DNA of 64,000 nucleotides from NCBI GenBank assembly GCA_008360975.2, contig CM039182.1, positions 20,432,324-20,496,323 on the forward strand, in the 5' to 3' direction. This DNA is from Lichenostomus cassidix. Its lineage: Eukaryota; Chordata; Aves; Passeriformes; Meliphagidae. Positions 10,740 through 23,632 of the stretch are shown here, one piece after another. How positions within the stretch are numbered: the first letter of the stretch is position 1; every line of letters starts with the position of its first letter. A program made the translations under genes and the position numbers. The notes below the pieces were generated by a model. It had not been told where the DNA came from. It saw only the letters and a list, made by a program, of their open reading frames with translations, and made no database searches.

Positions 10740-13090
10740 ATGCTGACAACATGACTAGCAGAGGCACAGGGGACAGAACTTCTCCAGCCATCACACATAG
10801 CCAAAGCTGCAGCAAAGTCACCCAGGGCATTGTGGAGACAGGTTACCTCAAGTCTGGAAGTGGGCCTCAAGCTTTCCTGGGAGAAGCACTACTCTTCATT
10901 GCTATCAGTTCTACTCAGACTCTTCCTTGTTCCCATTTTTAGCAGGCTGGGGCCAGCACTGCAACACAATGCCTGCAAATGGACTCTGGTGTGCCTGCCT
11001 TTAATATGGCCTGGGGGAAATAGATCCTAGCTTTATTCAGATCCCAGATAATCCTGTGATGCAGAAAGTGAGTGGGCAAAACTGGGAATGAAAGCCAATG
11101 CATGCTGATGCATGGGCCGTTTATCATCTATCCTACAGCGAAGGACAAAAGTGGAGGTAGTGGATGAAAAATGAGAAGGGTGCTGAAGTAAACAACTTTG
11201 GAGAGGTAGGAGGTAAGAGAAAGTTGTTCTTTTATGAAAGAACAGAGAAATGAAATTTTGGCATTAAAAAAGAAGAAGGAAAAGGAAAAAGGGCATTGTG
11301 AGAATAGTGGACCTGAGGGCTAGAGTCCACAATGACTGCTGCTATTGGTGTGGGGAGGGCTCAACCTTTATGATCTCAACTAAAAGGAAAATTACTGCCC
11401 AGTAAGGGAAAGTAAAGATGAAGATGGTGATGGAAGTGAAATGCTTGGGATCTTTTGAATTAGCATCCAGTCACCAAAAATATGCAACAGTGATTAATAC
11501 AAATAGATGGCTGGAGCTAAGCTGCTGGGATGGTTCCAGTTTTCTGCACCTCTGCTGGGATGGTTCCAGTTTTCTGCACCTCTTGTTTTTATTTGCTTCT
11601 CATATGAAGTCAAGTGAGTAGGGGTCCTGCAAAGATTAAGTGGAGATATGAAGGCCTGTCATTTCTAATGCCTTGTATTTCAACATGTTCATATTGCTGG
11701 GCAGTCAATGCACAAGAAATTATGTATGAGAGCTATGTTAAAAATAGTCATGCAATGCTTTATGGGACATCATTTGTCACTGGCCATATCCAACCTGTTT
11801 TGAAGATTTGTGATGAATTTTACATAAGGCCTGCACTTCTACATCTTTTGTGTTTTAAAATATACAAGCAGTATTAAAACTTGGGTAGGTACAAAGTATA
11901 ACCATATCCAATCTGCATTTTTACACATGCAGAATGAGCTTCTCTTTAAAGCAATCTCCACTATGTCCAAAGCAAAGTAAGATACTATATTTTTGATTTT
12001 TACGTCCTTGACTTCAACCTGCTACGAAACAGAGGCTTGTAAACATAATGAGACTGCCTCGTTCACATAGTGAACAGTGAAAAGTCAGCAGCTGGCAAAG
12101 TCTATACATATGACACTATGTTCACTACTCAGGTGATATACAACCTTATGTAATGTATCTGGCATTTGTATCCACTTTCCCAAGTCTGAAAATCAGGCTG
12201 TGGGCTTTCTAGAAATATTGAATTGGTTTCCAGATTAAACAGTTGATGAAATTGGGGTAACAGCCCACCTCCCTTGCCCCCTAAAGCCTCTCTGCTATAC
12301 AAATAGCAGTGACAACTGCCAATACATCACAAGCTAAAATATCCATATTGCATAGTTCAGAAACAAGGAGAAGTAGTTTACTACTTGAAAAAAACCCAAA
12401 CAAACAGAAGAGGTGTTCTTTATTTTGCCAGGTGTGCACTATAGCAAAGCTTGATGTCAGTAGCTTTTGTAGAAGTTACAGTTTGCTCAGGACTAGATCA
12501 CATCTATGCTTTTGTCCACCTCAATCATGGCATGACCAGAAAGTGCACTGAAGCTAATGTTCTTTTTCCATTTGGGACACTGTTGTAGACTCTGTGCACT
12601 GTTTAACAGTAGACACAAAATAAGGACCAAATACTTGCAGTGCTTGAGCTTCAGTAACATTTCTTCTTTTTCCAAAGGTGCATGAAGAAGAGGGCAGACC
12701 AATAGCTGCTACATCAGGCCAGGGTGACCTAGGGGAAAGTGCTCTTAGGGGTCCATAGGGAGGGTGCATAGGTCCCAAAACTAGGTGGCTTTTCCCAGAG
12801 CAGAGAGGCTGTGAGAGCCACTGCCACCAGGGTAGCCATGGAAACACCTGAGCCACTACCCTGGGACCCTGGGGAACGGGACCCCTGAGACTGAGTGATC
12901 TCTTCCAGACTGACATCTTCTGCTCAGGGCTCAATTACTCAGGTATTACAGAAGACAGAAAAATCATGCCCTGGTTTTTTTTTACCCAGAGAACCATCGG
13001 TAATGTTTACACTAGTTTAAATGCAATATTTTTCTTTTTTTTGCAACAAGCCTCTTCTTGGGAGGACTGTGGTAACAGTAAAACTTTATA
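10740..13090. other. Unique sequence, no gene recognised
   Basis: This is intergenic or intronic DNA of mixed composition. The only clear structure is a 30-base perfect tandem duplication at 11,522-11,583. A GC-richer patch at 12,700-12,920 leaves a 126-codon minus-strand frame (12,554-12,934) with no recognisable features. It contains a near-palindromic RFX X-box-like sequence at 12,832-12,845, imperfect in its right half. Confidence 0.5.
11522..11583. repeat. 30-bp perfect tandem duplication
   Basis: A 30-base unit (beginning CTGCTGGGATGG) occurs twice head to tail without any mismatch and runs two bases into a third copy. Perfect identity suggests a young duplication. It keeps a 67-codon plus-strand frame open because the unit length is a multiple of three, but that frame shows no sign of being a gene. 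Confidence 0.95.
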
Positions 13091-13099
13091 GCATTCATT

Positions 13100-13290
13100 A
13101 GGCCAACCAGGCTGCCCAGGGAAGTTTTGGAGTCGCCATCCCTGTGGGTGTGTAAAAGACACACCGTGTGTAGATACGGTGCTCAGGGACATGGTTTAGT
13201 GGTGGACTTGACAATGTTAAGTTAATGGTTGTACTAAACAATCTTAGAGGTCTTTTCCAATCCAAAAATTCTATGGTTCTATGATTCTAA
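13100..13290 (+). mobile_element. CR1 retrotransposon, 3' fragment
   Basis: This is a short CR1 3' end on the plus strand. It carries the family phrase around CCAGGCTGCCCAGGGAAG, the late segment ending in GGTCTTTTCCAATCC, and the typical terminal repeats ATTCTATGGTTCTATGATTCT. The copy is 5'-truncated to about 190 bases and is considerably diverged in its middle part, so it is old. Confidence 0.85.
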
Positions 13291-15098
13291 TGTAACTGCA
13301 GACAAAATTCCAGGCACAAACAAGCACTTCTTCAATATCATGCTGTACATGAGTTTTTCTTCTGCTATGATTGAAAACAGAAAATTCCAGTTTGCTATAA
13401 TAAAACTTAGTGACTGAAAGCCACAGATTACTATTACTCCTTCTTCAGAAAGATAGTAAGCACGGAAAGGAAAAAGAGGCAGAATGTAATTTAGGCACTA
13501 TTTGTGCAAGGGCCATTGCAAACATAAGCATTTGCACATGCTGTTGAGAAATGGGAAGTGAGAATATAATTTGCGCACATGCACAATATAATCCACAAGT
13601 TGGTAGTATGAATAAATAGGAACTCCAGAACATAAAAAACACTGCAGAGATAATTCATTCAGCAAGGGTAAAATAAGAAAAATTGAATCCTCCAGGGAAA
13701 CCCCTTATTGATCGTGCTCTTTCCAAAGGGATTCCATGAATTTAGAGGGTTAGAAAGAATAATTTGCTTGTCAATCTGGCATATGCCTATTGCTCTTAAA
13801 TGACAGAATGACAGACAGGACTCCTTTTATGATGCAGGAGATTAATTGTATGGTAAGTAGGGTTTTAAAATAAAACATAACTGTTTGAAAGGGGTTTCCA
13901 GTATGTCTTTTATGTTTAGGAAATGGGTTTTATTTGATTAAGTGTTATTCAATGATGACAGTGACTTATTTTTAAGAATTCTGATGTACTGAAGATGTAG
14001 ATACCAGTCTGAGTGTTAAATTGCAGGTGCTCCAAGGAGCAAATAAAAATTTGAAGAAGTAGGCAATACATAATATTTAAATGGAAATAACACAAAGCTA
14101 TTCATTAACAGCAAAAGTAAATATGTCTCTAGAGGCAAAAGGCAGAACAATGTTGACTTTGACTAAAGACTTACTTGATCCTATATTCTTAGTTATTACT
14201 TGAGTTAGTGGAGGGTGTTTAGAAAAAGCCAAGCTGGGCTGATCATTAAGAAGGTTTGTAGAATTCAGCTTAAATGCTATTTCAGAATACCATTGAATTC
14301 AATTCTCTCAGCACCTTCCTCTGTTTTTCTTTTGACTAAGCTAGAAACTCGTAGCATCTTATATGATGGTACCTCTCCGCTATCTTGTTGATTAATATTT
14401 TAGGAGGCAAGTATTTTCAAGCTTTTGTTTGATCAGAAAAATATTTTTCTTTTTCCCGGAGAGGAGTATGCAGACAAGTATTCCTGGGAGTCTGTAAGCT
14501 TCTGAGGTGTTTTCAGCAAAAAGTGCATGTTCACCTTCTGTGTTAAGAGAAATTTTTTCAAAGACGTGTACGTAAGTCTACTGGATCTAGATGACAAGTG
14601 ACTACACAGACTTTTCTTAGAAAATGACAGGTTTAACAATCATATATATACTTAAACTGCAGGTGGATTACTGTTGGTGATGACACAGTAGAGGAACAGA
14701 AGATGGGAGGAATGAGGAGGAACAGAGGAGAGGAAAGGTTCATTGACAGAGTGGAAGATTGGCTGATGGGGCAATTTGCATAATGTATAAGGGGCTGCTG
14801 GTCAACAGCAAAAGATTCCCAAATAAAAATTTCCAGCTTTTTCCAATAAATATTTTTTATCATACAACAACAACAACAAAAATAGAGTACATTTTTACTG
14901 TTTCACTCACTGTTATTGATTTGAACATCATTTTATAGTACTATGTGGAGGAAATTTGGAAACAACTGCTGCTTTGTTTCCAGCTCACTGCTAGGATGAC
15001 TTCATTCAGTAGCACAAAATTCAAGCTTATTTCTGCTGGTGATCAGTGCTAACAAACATGAGTAAACCAAGAGTTGTCACTTCAGCCTGCCACTTTAC

Positions 15099-15238
15099 CT
15101 TCATTTTTTTGATAAATCCCAAGAGCTGCAGATAAATGACTTTGATACCATCTGTACTTGCAATTAGTACCAAAGTTACAAATATGTTCATGTGGATGTA
15201 ATTGAGGGCAAAACTTGAGGCTGCTAGATTTCAATTCA
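15099..15238 (-). CDS. Candidate internal exon with CCCH-like cysteine spacing
   Basis: On the minus strand, a 140-base open segment is preceded by a moderate acceptor (pyrimidine-rich, ending TACAG) and followed by a strong donor (GAAG|GTAAAG). Translated in the only fully open frame it gives 46 whole codons. Its middle carries the pattern C-x9-C-x5-C, with CNFGTNCKY in the second half, which resembles CCCH zinc fingers (C-x8-C-x5-C-x3-H, often with FG before the third Cys). The position where the histidine ligand should be is tryptophan, so a working finger is not supported. A histidine-rich lead (HPHEH) lies between the first two cysteines. The exon would start in phase 2 and end in phase 1. 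I cannot name a gene, and chance is a serious alternative. Confidence 0.22.
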
Positions 15239-17261
15239 CTGTACAAACACAATTTCTTCCAGTTATTTGACACCTTTTAAACTTTATGTCTTTAATGAGA
15301 GAAACTGAGAATGAGAAAACTCCTTAATGAGGGGAATTGAAATGGAGATGGCTCTATAGGCTCACAGTAAGCCATAAGGGGAGGCTAGACTGTTTTGTTT
15401 TCCTTCCAACTCCCTGGATCAAATCCTATCTCCTTAAATCAGTACCCTACCTCCCATTTCTTTATTGGAAACAAGATTTGTTCTTTATTTGCCTCAAATT
15501 TCCATTGCTTAGGAAAAGGGCTCTGAAGGTCATGAGACTGCTTATGTTTAAAAAAGGATAAAATTTGGCTTACAAGCCTTTGGTTTGTTTGCTTAAAGCA
15601 CATTTTTATTTTGTTTAAATGTTTCACTCTTAATTTGGGCACAAAAAATGCTACAAGTAGTGTTCTTTAAACCTAGGAGTGAATTTAGGGGCATGGGATC
15701 AGGTCTTCTATGCCCCACTCAAGCTTTTTGAAATGAGTGAGAATACTGTCCTTGTTCTGTCCAGATGGTTATTGAATTATGAACATTATTTAATAGAAGA
15801 TACAACTGATGGCAATTTAGAAGCATATGAAGTTAACATGAGACATTCAGGCTGCAATCCAAAGTGGAACAGATGGATCTGAAATTGGTTAATGCTAGAT
15901 CAAGGAAAGCTCAAGTATTTGTACTTATTAATGCTCTCTAGGTAACTCCTGGTGATCATGATGCACCCATGCATGCCTTAGCTTGCCTGTACTTTGCACT
16001 TAAGGTAGCCTGATCCGAGGAGCTACACCGTCAGCAGAGGAGTTACCACACAATGCCTTTAACCATTTCCCTGTTGAGTAAAACTTTTATAGTTCTGACT
16101 CCAGGCATCCACATATTGAAAGTTTTATTTGTGATGGCTTCTTTCTGTAGACTTATGTTATTGGTCTATATTTTTTCAGAAGTAGAGTTTCTTTATTTTC
16201 CCTTCTTACAGCATGGCCACCTGCTACCACTTCAGCTTTAACTGCATCTTCTTGATCTTTTGTTCTTGCTTGTTCACTTACTCATTGTTTTCACCTGTCT
16301 CTCTAAGTAATAATAAGCATACATCTTTCCATGCTTCAGTGTCCAGCTTCTTGCTCTGCTCTATCTTCTCAGTTTTCGCTCTCTGTCATGGCTCATGAGA
16401 CACACAGTTCAAAACTTTCTTTTAGAGAAGTGAAAGATATTGTATTTTCTCCAGTCTTCCTCTAACTCTTCACTTTAACCTTGAGCTTTTCTCTGATTTT
16501 TTTAAAATAAATCAATGCCTACCACTAGAACAAATAATTGCCTCCCCATACAATGTAATATATTATTATTTCATCTTTTATTAAAAAAATTATATTAGTT
16601 TGTGCTTACAGAAAAAAATTTAATACAGCTTTAGGCCTTACAGAATTGTGTTTGAGAGATTATGGTACAATTGTTCTGATCCGTGAAATTAACTACTGAA
16701 CACTAATCACAATCAGATTTAGCACACTAAAAGGGGGATTCAATTAAAAATTTAAATGTCTGAGAGTTTTACTTTTTGATTTGCAGAACTGAAGCCCATT
16801 CTTACCAACCCTGACTATATTGCTTTCCCTAATATGTGCATCAAGGATAGTAATTTACCCTGGAATCCTCTCTTTACTGCTTCTCTTTCTGGACAACATC
16901 AGTTTATTTGAAGGGACAGTCTCTCCCACTCCTACTCTGTGTCATATTTTCAGTCAGTAATGGTGCTGCGATGGTAGGTCTGTATGTGATCTGGAAGGTC
17001 CCCTGGGATCAGATTGCTGTTTAAGAATTGAGCCCTGTCAGTTTGCCTGCTCTGCCAGGAACTTGCTTTTATCTATGGTAATTGCTTTCAGAGCTGGAGA
17101 GCAAAGAGGCTCTTCTCTGAGATTCCCATGCTTCATCCTTGCTTGTGGCAGACTAGTTTCACAGCTGCTCCAGCCCATTTAGGAGTCATTTTTCTTTCAC
17201 CCAGTGGATATAAATCTGCTGCATTCCGCCTACAATTGACTGTCCCTCTGCTTTGCTTTAG

Positions 17262-17319
17262 GACTTGTCCATTCAGCACTGCTTAATGATCCTGATCCTG
17301 CAGTCCCTTGGTGTTGACC
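17262..17319 (+). other. Candidate 58-bp exon
   Basis: A long pyrimidine tract ending in TTTAG stands directly before 58 bases that are open in one frame. These end at a GTAAGT donor (17,320). Both splice signals are near consensus, apart from C at the last exon base. The open frame gives 19 hydrophobic residues (Leu and Ile rich). No neighbouring exon is evident, so it may be a noncoding cassette or a chance pairing. Confidence 0.18.
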
Positions 17320-18262
17320 GTAAGTTGGGTGGGAGAGGGGTCAAGTTTGAGGCCAACTGATGGAAGTAGAAATGACTGCCCCTTTCAAGTCAAACTAGGG
17401 TGAGCAATTTCTGCTGGCTTGTTCAATCTAGGATGCAGCTGCAGTCCATGCCATTTAAAAGCAAATGTTTACAGGAGAGAAACAGTTTTCACAAGGCAAA
17501 CAATTTTCTCTGGTTCTATCAGATTTTCTAGTTATTGATCAGCACAGCTACTCTTGAAAGTGAAAGAAAGAGCTCACTGGGGTGAGCAGCAAAGTGGCAG
17601 AATTTGCACTGTGTTAATTTGTATGATACCAACTGTATACTCGATGGTGTTGCTTACAGTCATATTACATAGCTGTAGAAATTTCAAGGCTGACTACTGT
17701 CACTTCCAGGGGCTCTAGCAACTGCTGGGGATTGCCGGAGTGAGGATGACCTGGATTTACCATTTTCTTGCATAATTCTCAGTTGCAAATTTCTAATAGG
17801 GACAAGAATCTGGCTTGAAAGTAGTTCCCTTCTGTGTTGTGCACACCATGAAGGAATTGATGTAGCCATGGGAAAAGGGGAAAACTGACAGCTCTTCATG
17901 AATAACCAACTGGAGATTGGGCAAACAAATAAAAGGGATTTTCTCATATTGAATGTTCGTGGGAGAACACTACAAAGAAAAAAACTTCTTTGTTTTTATT
18001 TTGCATTTACAAGGAGCTCCTTGAGTTTTTAGATCTATATTATTTTTTGCTCTTTAGTCATGTGCCTGCTTTAGACAACATTTTGCATCATTAATTCCCC
18101 TGATCCTGCAAACTGCTGCATGTGAGAAGCCCTGTGCTCCCATGTGGAGCCTCACCATTTTTAATGGTGTCCTGTGTGGGCAAAGGCAGTTCTCCCTGGA
18201 GAGAAACTTTCAGTGTGAGGTGCATTAGTCAGTCTTCCCTTGTATGTGTTGATCTTACAGAC

Positions 18263-18287
18263 AAAAAAAGAAAAAAAAAAAAAAAAG
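18263..18287. repeat. Oligo-A tract
   Basis: This is a run of adenines interrupted by one guanine. No retrocopy body is recognisable beside it. Confidence 0.9.
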
Positions 18288-20640
18288 AAGATAAGAGGTA
18301 GCAAAGAACTGAAAGCTCCACATGCATCCTCATCCACATGCACACGGAAGTACATATGCACAAAACCAGAACAGACATCAAAAGAAGCTCTTCTGGTTAA
18401 TTTTTGTGTTGTCTAAATTATGGGCTGACAGTATCCCCTTGTATCCTGAAACAGCATTATCAATTGCAACATCTTACCGGGAGAGATTTCTCATTTTCCC
18501 ATGTTTTGATTTCTGAGGTTAGAGCTACAGTTATTTTATATGTACATTTTAATTTTTTATTCATATTTGCTGTTGAATCATAGTTTTACATCCACATGAA
18601 GAAAGTCAAGGACAGTTCTCTTTCAGATGAAAACATTCTTTCTTTAAAAATTTGGCTGCTGTGTTCTTTGATTTATTGCCTTGTTGGACAAGATACCAAG
18701 TCTCATGCCACAATATTCCTATTATGAACAGGAGTGTTTTTTCTCCTCTCTCAGTGATAGATAAATCAGAAGAGCTTACATTTTAGGGAGCATAGTTATA
18801 GTTTCTAAATATTGTATTAATTATCTCAGACAGGGCACTTGAGACACTGTACCTGTCTATTTAATTGCCTTGCACAAGCTGTAGGTCTAAGTTCTTAGAT
18901 TGTCATGTAGATTGTATAATTTCCTGTGCAAAGGAATGTGAAAATCATATTTAGTGAAATACCACCCCTTATTTGTACCAGTGACAGCAATCATACATGG
19001 AAGCCCATGTTTATAGAGAGATAATTTTCTGAGGAAAGCAGATGGGACAAACTAATCAACAATAATAGGCACATTTTATAAATTTGGGGTATATTTTTTT
19101 CCTGTTTGAAAGTCTATCAATTCAGAAATACTAGCTTGGTATATTAAACATAATTGTCTGTAATATGGGTGCCAGTTTGCTAGAAATATGCAGAGCCAGT
19201 TCCAGCTACTTGTTTTCTAGCAATTTGTGGCTTCCTCTGTTAAATTTAGGAGAATACTTACAGCTCAGAAATAGTTACATGCCAGAGTTTTGGACTCAGA
19301 CAGACTCAATGTGATTTTCCAGCCTGTGGCCCTCAAAACACGATCCAGATGATGAGGGTCCTGGTCATAACTTCCTTTCAGTCATATCACTGACCTCAGG
19401 GACCATGACAAGTGAATGCCTTTTTCACAAGGACACTTTTAATTGATGAAAAATATGATGCTCTGTAAAATAGCAGAGGACTTGTTGCTGATTTGTCTAA
19501 ATTACCTGAAATAGTTTGTCTAGAAAAGGAGGAACTGTCTGCTGCTTTATCAGTCTTGCTGTTGGGAACGCAGCAGAAGCAATACACGATAGGTCAGCTC
19601 CAAAATATGTCTGCACAGAAAATAGAGTGGAGAGCAAACAGCCTGGAAAAACCTGAAAAAAGCTTTGTCATTGCCTGCATCTGAACTTGATGAAAATTAA
19701 AATAAAAAAATCTGGTAATATTTAATAGAATGAAGACTGAGATATTCAAACAAGGGCTAAGCAAATGTTCTGAGACAGATAAATATCTCTATCGCTGATA
19801 TCATGAAAGCAGCTGGTCTTACAAAGCACCAAAGAAAGGTATGAATATATCTTTAGGACTGTTTATACCCCTAGCCATCCTCCCACAGAAAGACCCTATT
19901 AAGTCAAGGTAAATTGTACCAACTTCCTTAAAGTGGTACCTGTCTGTTCTAATTTTTTTGATACAGCAAGTTGAAGTTTAGTGTGATAGTGATTGTACTG
20001 ACCTGTTAAGGCTGAAAAATGCAGGAAAATGCTGTTGTCACCTACAGCTTGTTCTTGTGGTGCAACAGAAATATTCTTTCCTTGAACCATTCTTGCTTGA
20101 AAGAGAGGTAGCAGGCCCCTCCTTTCACTGTCCAATTAGAGAATATTGGTACATTTTGCTATAAGGATGCATTTTAAGTGGGGTTCTTTTAAAATGCATT
20201 TGGCAGCCTGAAGACACTACGAGAACAAATTAGTTATGCTTAGTGCTGTATTTGAACAGTACGTTTTCAATTGCTTTGAAAATAGAATCACTCCAAACTT
20301 TTAGTGGTTTATCACAACTCAGTACAACTTTTGATGAAACTGGCTTGGTGACTTTTCCCTTCTTAATTTTTTTTGGTGTGAATTTCATGTTCATGAAAGA
20401 CACCAAATTAACAGCCCTGCATATTTGTCCTTATTTCTCCAGAGGACATTCCAAGTAGCAGCAGTGAGAATTCAGTGTTTGCTGCCCCGGTAATGTGATG
20501 TTTAGTCAACCAGCCAAGGGAAGGAGAAGATAGTTTAGACCTTTGCAGGCTGGGTCTTTGCTTGTCCTGCTCACACTGCCTCAGAAGGAGCACTGCAGTG
20601 CTATGTGGCATTCAGTGCTGAAATCATGGATTTTCTCATG

Positions 20641-20673
20641 TCTTCCATGTCTTCCATGTCTTCCATGTCTTCC
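20641..20673. repeat. 9-bp tandem repeat, about 3.7 copies
   Basis: TCTTCCATG is repeated head to tail three times without mismatch, followed by a partial unit. It is a small minisatellite, multiple of three in length. Confidence 0.95.
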
Positions 20674-20819
20674 TTCATAGCAAGTCATTGGCTTTTCCTC
20701 ACACAAATTTGCCAGGTCTGTCACTTGCTATGGGAAAGTGTTTTGCAAAGTTTAATTAAAAGTACTGTTGATGGCTGTGTAGGAATGAGTTAAAAAAGGC
20801 AGTTGAACATGATCCTAAA

Positions 20820-20950
20820 GAAGACAATGGGCCATGGGGTAACTGTCTTAATTTAAGCATTTAATTAAGCACTCTATTGATCTCACATTCTCAATGTCTG
20901 TCATATTTATTTTGCTAAAAGCTCTCTGCTAATAATCTCTTCTGCTTAAT
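20820..20950. promoter_or_regulatory. Possible conserved noncoding element
   Basis: The patch is rich in homeodomain cores, including a TTAATTAA palindrome at 20,861-20,868 and several TAAT words, within single-copy DNA without coding frames. It is an inference from composition only. Confidence 0.2.
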
Positions 20951-22757
20951 ATTGAAAGTTGTTGAATTCTCCTGTAACACTTATAAAGCCAGGCAAATCC
21001 AGGACATGACATCTGTTTTATGTATCAAAACATGCAGGCATCTGAAGGTACAGGGTATTTCCATGTGTGTTTGAGTAACTCAGGATCAGCATCTTGACTG
21101 ATAGGAACATGCTGTTCTAGTGCAGGCAGGACTTCAGGTTCAAAGAGGTATATTTTTGCAACCATGATACAGCAGGTGTCAAGCTTTGCTTCCCTCATCC
21201 ACTTAGAATTCAATTGTGTAAACTTTACACCTGAGTACTTGGACCATGAACAATTTATTTGAAGATGTCAGTCAAACAGTCAGCAGTACAAAACTCCCAA
21301 GTGCACCTACAATTGATTTTGGAGATACAGAAGGAAAACTGGCTTTCAGTGCAGTTGAAAGCACCCAAATTTTGTTCCTTAATTAAAACTTCAGGGGTTT
21401 TGTTGTTTCAGGTTTTTGGGTGTTTTTTTTAATATCTGCATAGGGCTGGAAGAGGAGCAACAGAAGATTTTTAACACTACAGTTTTGGAGAAATATCCAG
21501 GAATTATGACATAACATTATCAGTAGATTCACAATAGGTTTTTCTCAAGATTTGAGAGTTAGATTCCTGGTCTATTGATACAATTTGCTCCTGTACTTAG
21601 CTGACCCAGTAAGAACCAGATGAGATTTACAGAGATTTTTTTGGCACAGAAGTGTTAGTGAAAGGACTGCTAGCTCCTCTACCTGACTTGTGAGTCAGGG
21701 AAACCATGCGTCAAGACCAGGAAGGCAAAGCAGAGGTCAAAGCTCTGCTATTTAGTTCTTCACTGTGTAAGTTGTTGCATTAGGAGAACATTCATTTTTC
21801 TCAGGCCATCAGTATGTTAGCATTGAATCTTGGTGTGCTGAAGCACCCAGGAATGTGCCTTCCTTCACTAGGAAACCAGAGCGATGCAAACCTACAGAAT
21901 ATACCAGATCTGCTTTAAAACAGCAAAAATTATTTTGTGCAGTCCAATATGTTCAGAGGAGTTTGCTTTTGTGTAGCTGTCTTAAACATGAGTTCTTTGG
22001 TCTAGGCTGCTGTTAGCCCTACAGCTTTGAGTGTGTAAGCATGTGCTATAAAATGTGACAGGAATGTGTTATGCTGTCCAAAACCCTGGTAATAGATTTG
22101 GATAAAATGTCCTTATCTTCAAGGCTTGTAGTACAGTTTAGTATCACTGTGCACTGTTAAGCAGCTCTCAGGTTTCAGATTAGAGCTGTCTGTATTTTGC
22201 CATGAGGCATGTGTTGCAAGAGCGTGTAAATCAATCTGGCGTCTCACTGTAGGAAAGGTGCTTAATTTCGATTAAACCTGTGCCCCCAGTGTCTCTTAAT
22301 GGCAGACTAATGAAACAGAGATGGCTTGTGTAACTGGGGGAGCAAATACAAGCAAATGGTCTCATTTGTGAAGTAAAAATGTAGACATAATTTACTAATA
22401 GAAGCTAAAATATGAAATATCTCAAGAGCCTTCGTCTCCTGAAAACAAATTGGCATTTTGGGTGCAATCCAGCTCGTTCTAATGTGGATTTGCAAGACAA
22501 GGCTGTTTTCTCATCCTGTCAGAATATTCTCATTTTCTGTTTCTTTGTATAAAATGTCTGCATTTCAGATGTCTGAGAATCAGTGCATACTGACAAAGAA
22601 GATTTCCCGGGTACCTTAGACCAAGAGTTTAGGTTGTTCTCCCATAGTACACTAAACACAATATTTACCTTTTCTAAATCTCTTGTTTTAAAATGAATTT
22701 ACAATTTTTTTTCCTTCACATTGTATCTTCCCTTAAAGCTACTTTACCAGGAACAGA

Positions 22758-22892
22758 GGGAAGGGAAGGGAAGGGAAGGGAAGGGAAGGGAAGGGAAGGG
22801 AAGGGAAGGGAAGGGAAGGGAAGGGAAGGGAAGGGAAGGGAAGGGAAGGGAAGGGAAGGGAAGGGAAGGGAAGGGAAGGGAAGGGAAGGGAA
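22758..22892. repeat. (GGGAA)27 pentanucleotide microsatellite
   Basis: The array consists of 27 uninterrupted copies of the pentamer GGGAA (equivalently AAGGG), 135 bases long, with all purines on the plus strand. I see no interruption, which suggests that it is young or length-variable. Runs of three guanines separated by two adenines can form G-quadruplexes, and the pure purine strand can form triplex or H-DNA. Five bases is not a multiple of three, so every reading frame cycles through the same five codons and stays open on both strands. The resulting Arg-Glu-Gly-Lys-Gly or Pro-Phe-Pro-Ser-Leu peptides are artefacts of the repeat. Confidence 0.98.
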
Positions 22893-23632
22893 TAGCTTGT
22901 TTAAAGAACAAAAGCTCCAGAAAATAATATTATTTATTATATACATCATACAAAATTAGTTTATATTTCTGAAGCCTTAATCATCATGCTTTGAAGTACA
23001 ACTTGTAATGAGAGCATATTAAATAATTTGTGGTAATTGCATGCTGAAATAGTCTTATGTATGCATTAACATGAATCTGTTAGGGCCAATTGCTGTATTA
23101 ACAAAGTTATAGTCAAAGTTATGAATTATACTTGTTTGCTGGTATTAACATACTGGTCCCTAAATAGGCTGAATATTTCCAAAACCAGATGAACATTCTA
23201 TAGTTACATTAAAAAAAAAAAGGGTGGCATGAATTTTCTAGATTCATCACAGAAGATGGGTTTTAGAGATTTATGAGCTTTCCAGAGTAATGCTTTTCTT
23301 AATAAAATTTTGATTTTTTTCAGAGAAAAATTGTTTACTTTTCACAAATATCAACATTCACATCTGACCACTTCTCATAGTGGTTTCTTAGAAATTCAAT
23401 TTTAAAATTGAAAAATAAACTGAAGGCAAGATCTGTGTTGCCTGTATTACCTAGAACTTGGATACTTATTCTCACAGAATGGGGAAACAATTATCTGTCT
23501 GGCAGAAAGAAAATATCTGTTCTCCAGTTGTTGCTGTTCAATTGTTTTGCTAACTATTTTTGAATCTTCATGCTAAAGTTTACAGATAGTTACAAAATTC
23601 ACAGTGGGATAAATTGTATATGCTATGCTTAC

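Larger units (their letters stand above)
13295..22755. other. AT-rich unique sequence with scattered candidate exons
   Basis: The block is mostly unique AT-rich DNA. It contains two candidate exons (15,099-15,238 minus and 17,262-17,319 plus), an oligo-A tract at 18,263-18,287, a 9-bp tandem repeat at 20,641-20,673 and a homeobox-motif-rich patch at 20,820-20,950. A plus-strand frame at 19,469-19,681 reads like a hydrophilic protein (Glu, Lys, Gln and Leu rich) but lacks an ATG near its start and convincing splice sites, so it is not annotated. Confidence 0.5.

Noticed and set aside
19469..19681. Plus-strand 71-codon hydrophilic frame
   Set aside because: It has no upstream ATG near its start, weak splice context and no recognised family; too likely to be chance.
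22693..22959. Proteins of repeating REGKG and FPSLP
   Set aside because: They are translations of the pentanucleotide microsatellite, which cannot contain a stop in any frame.
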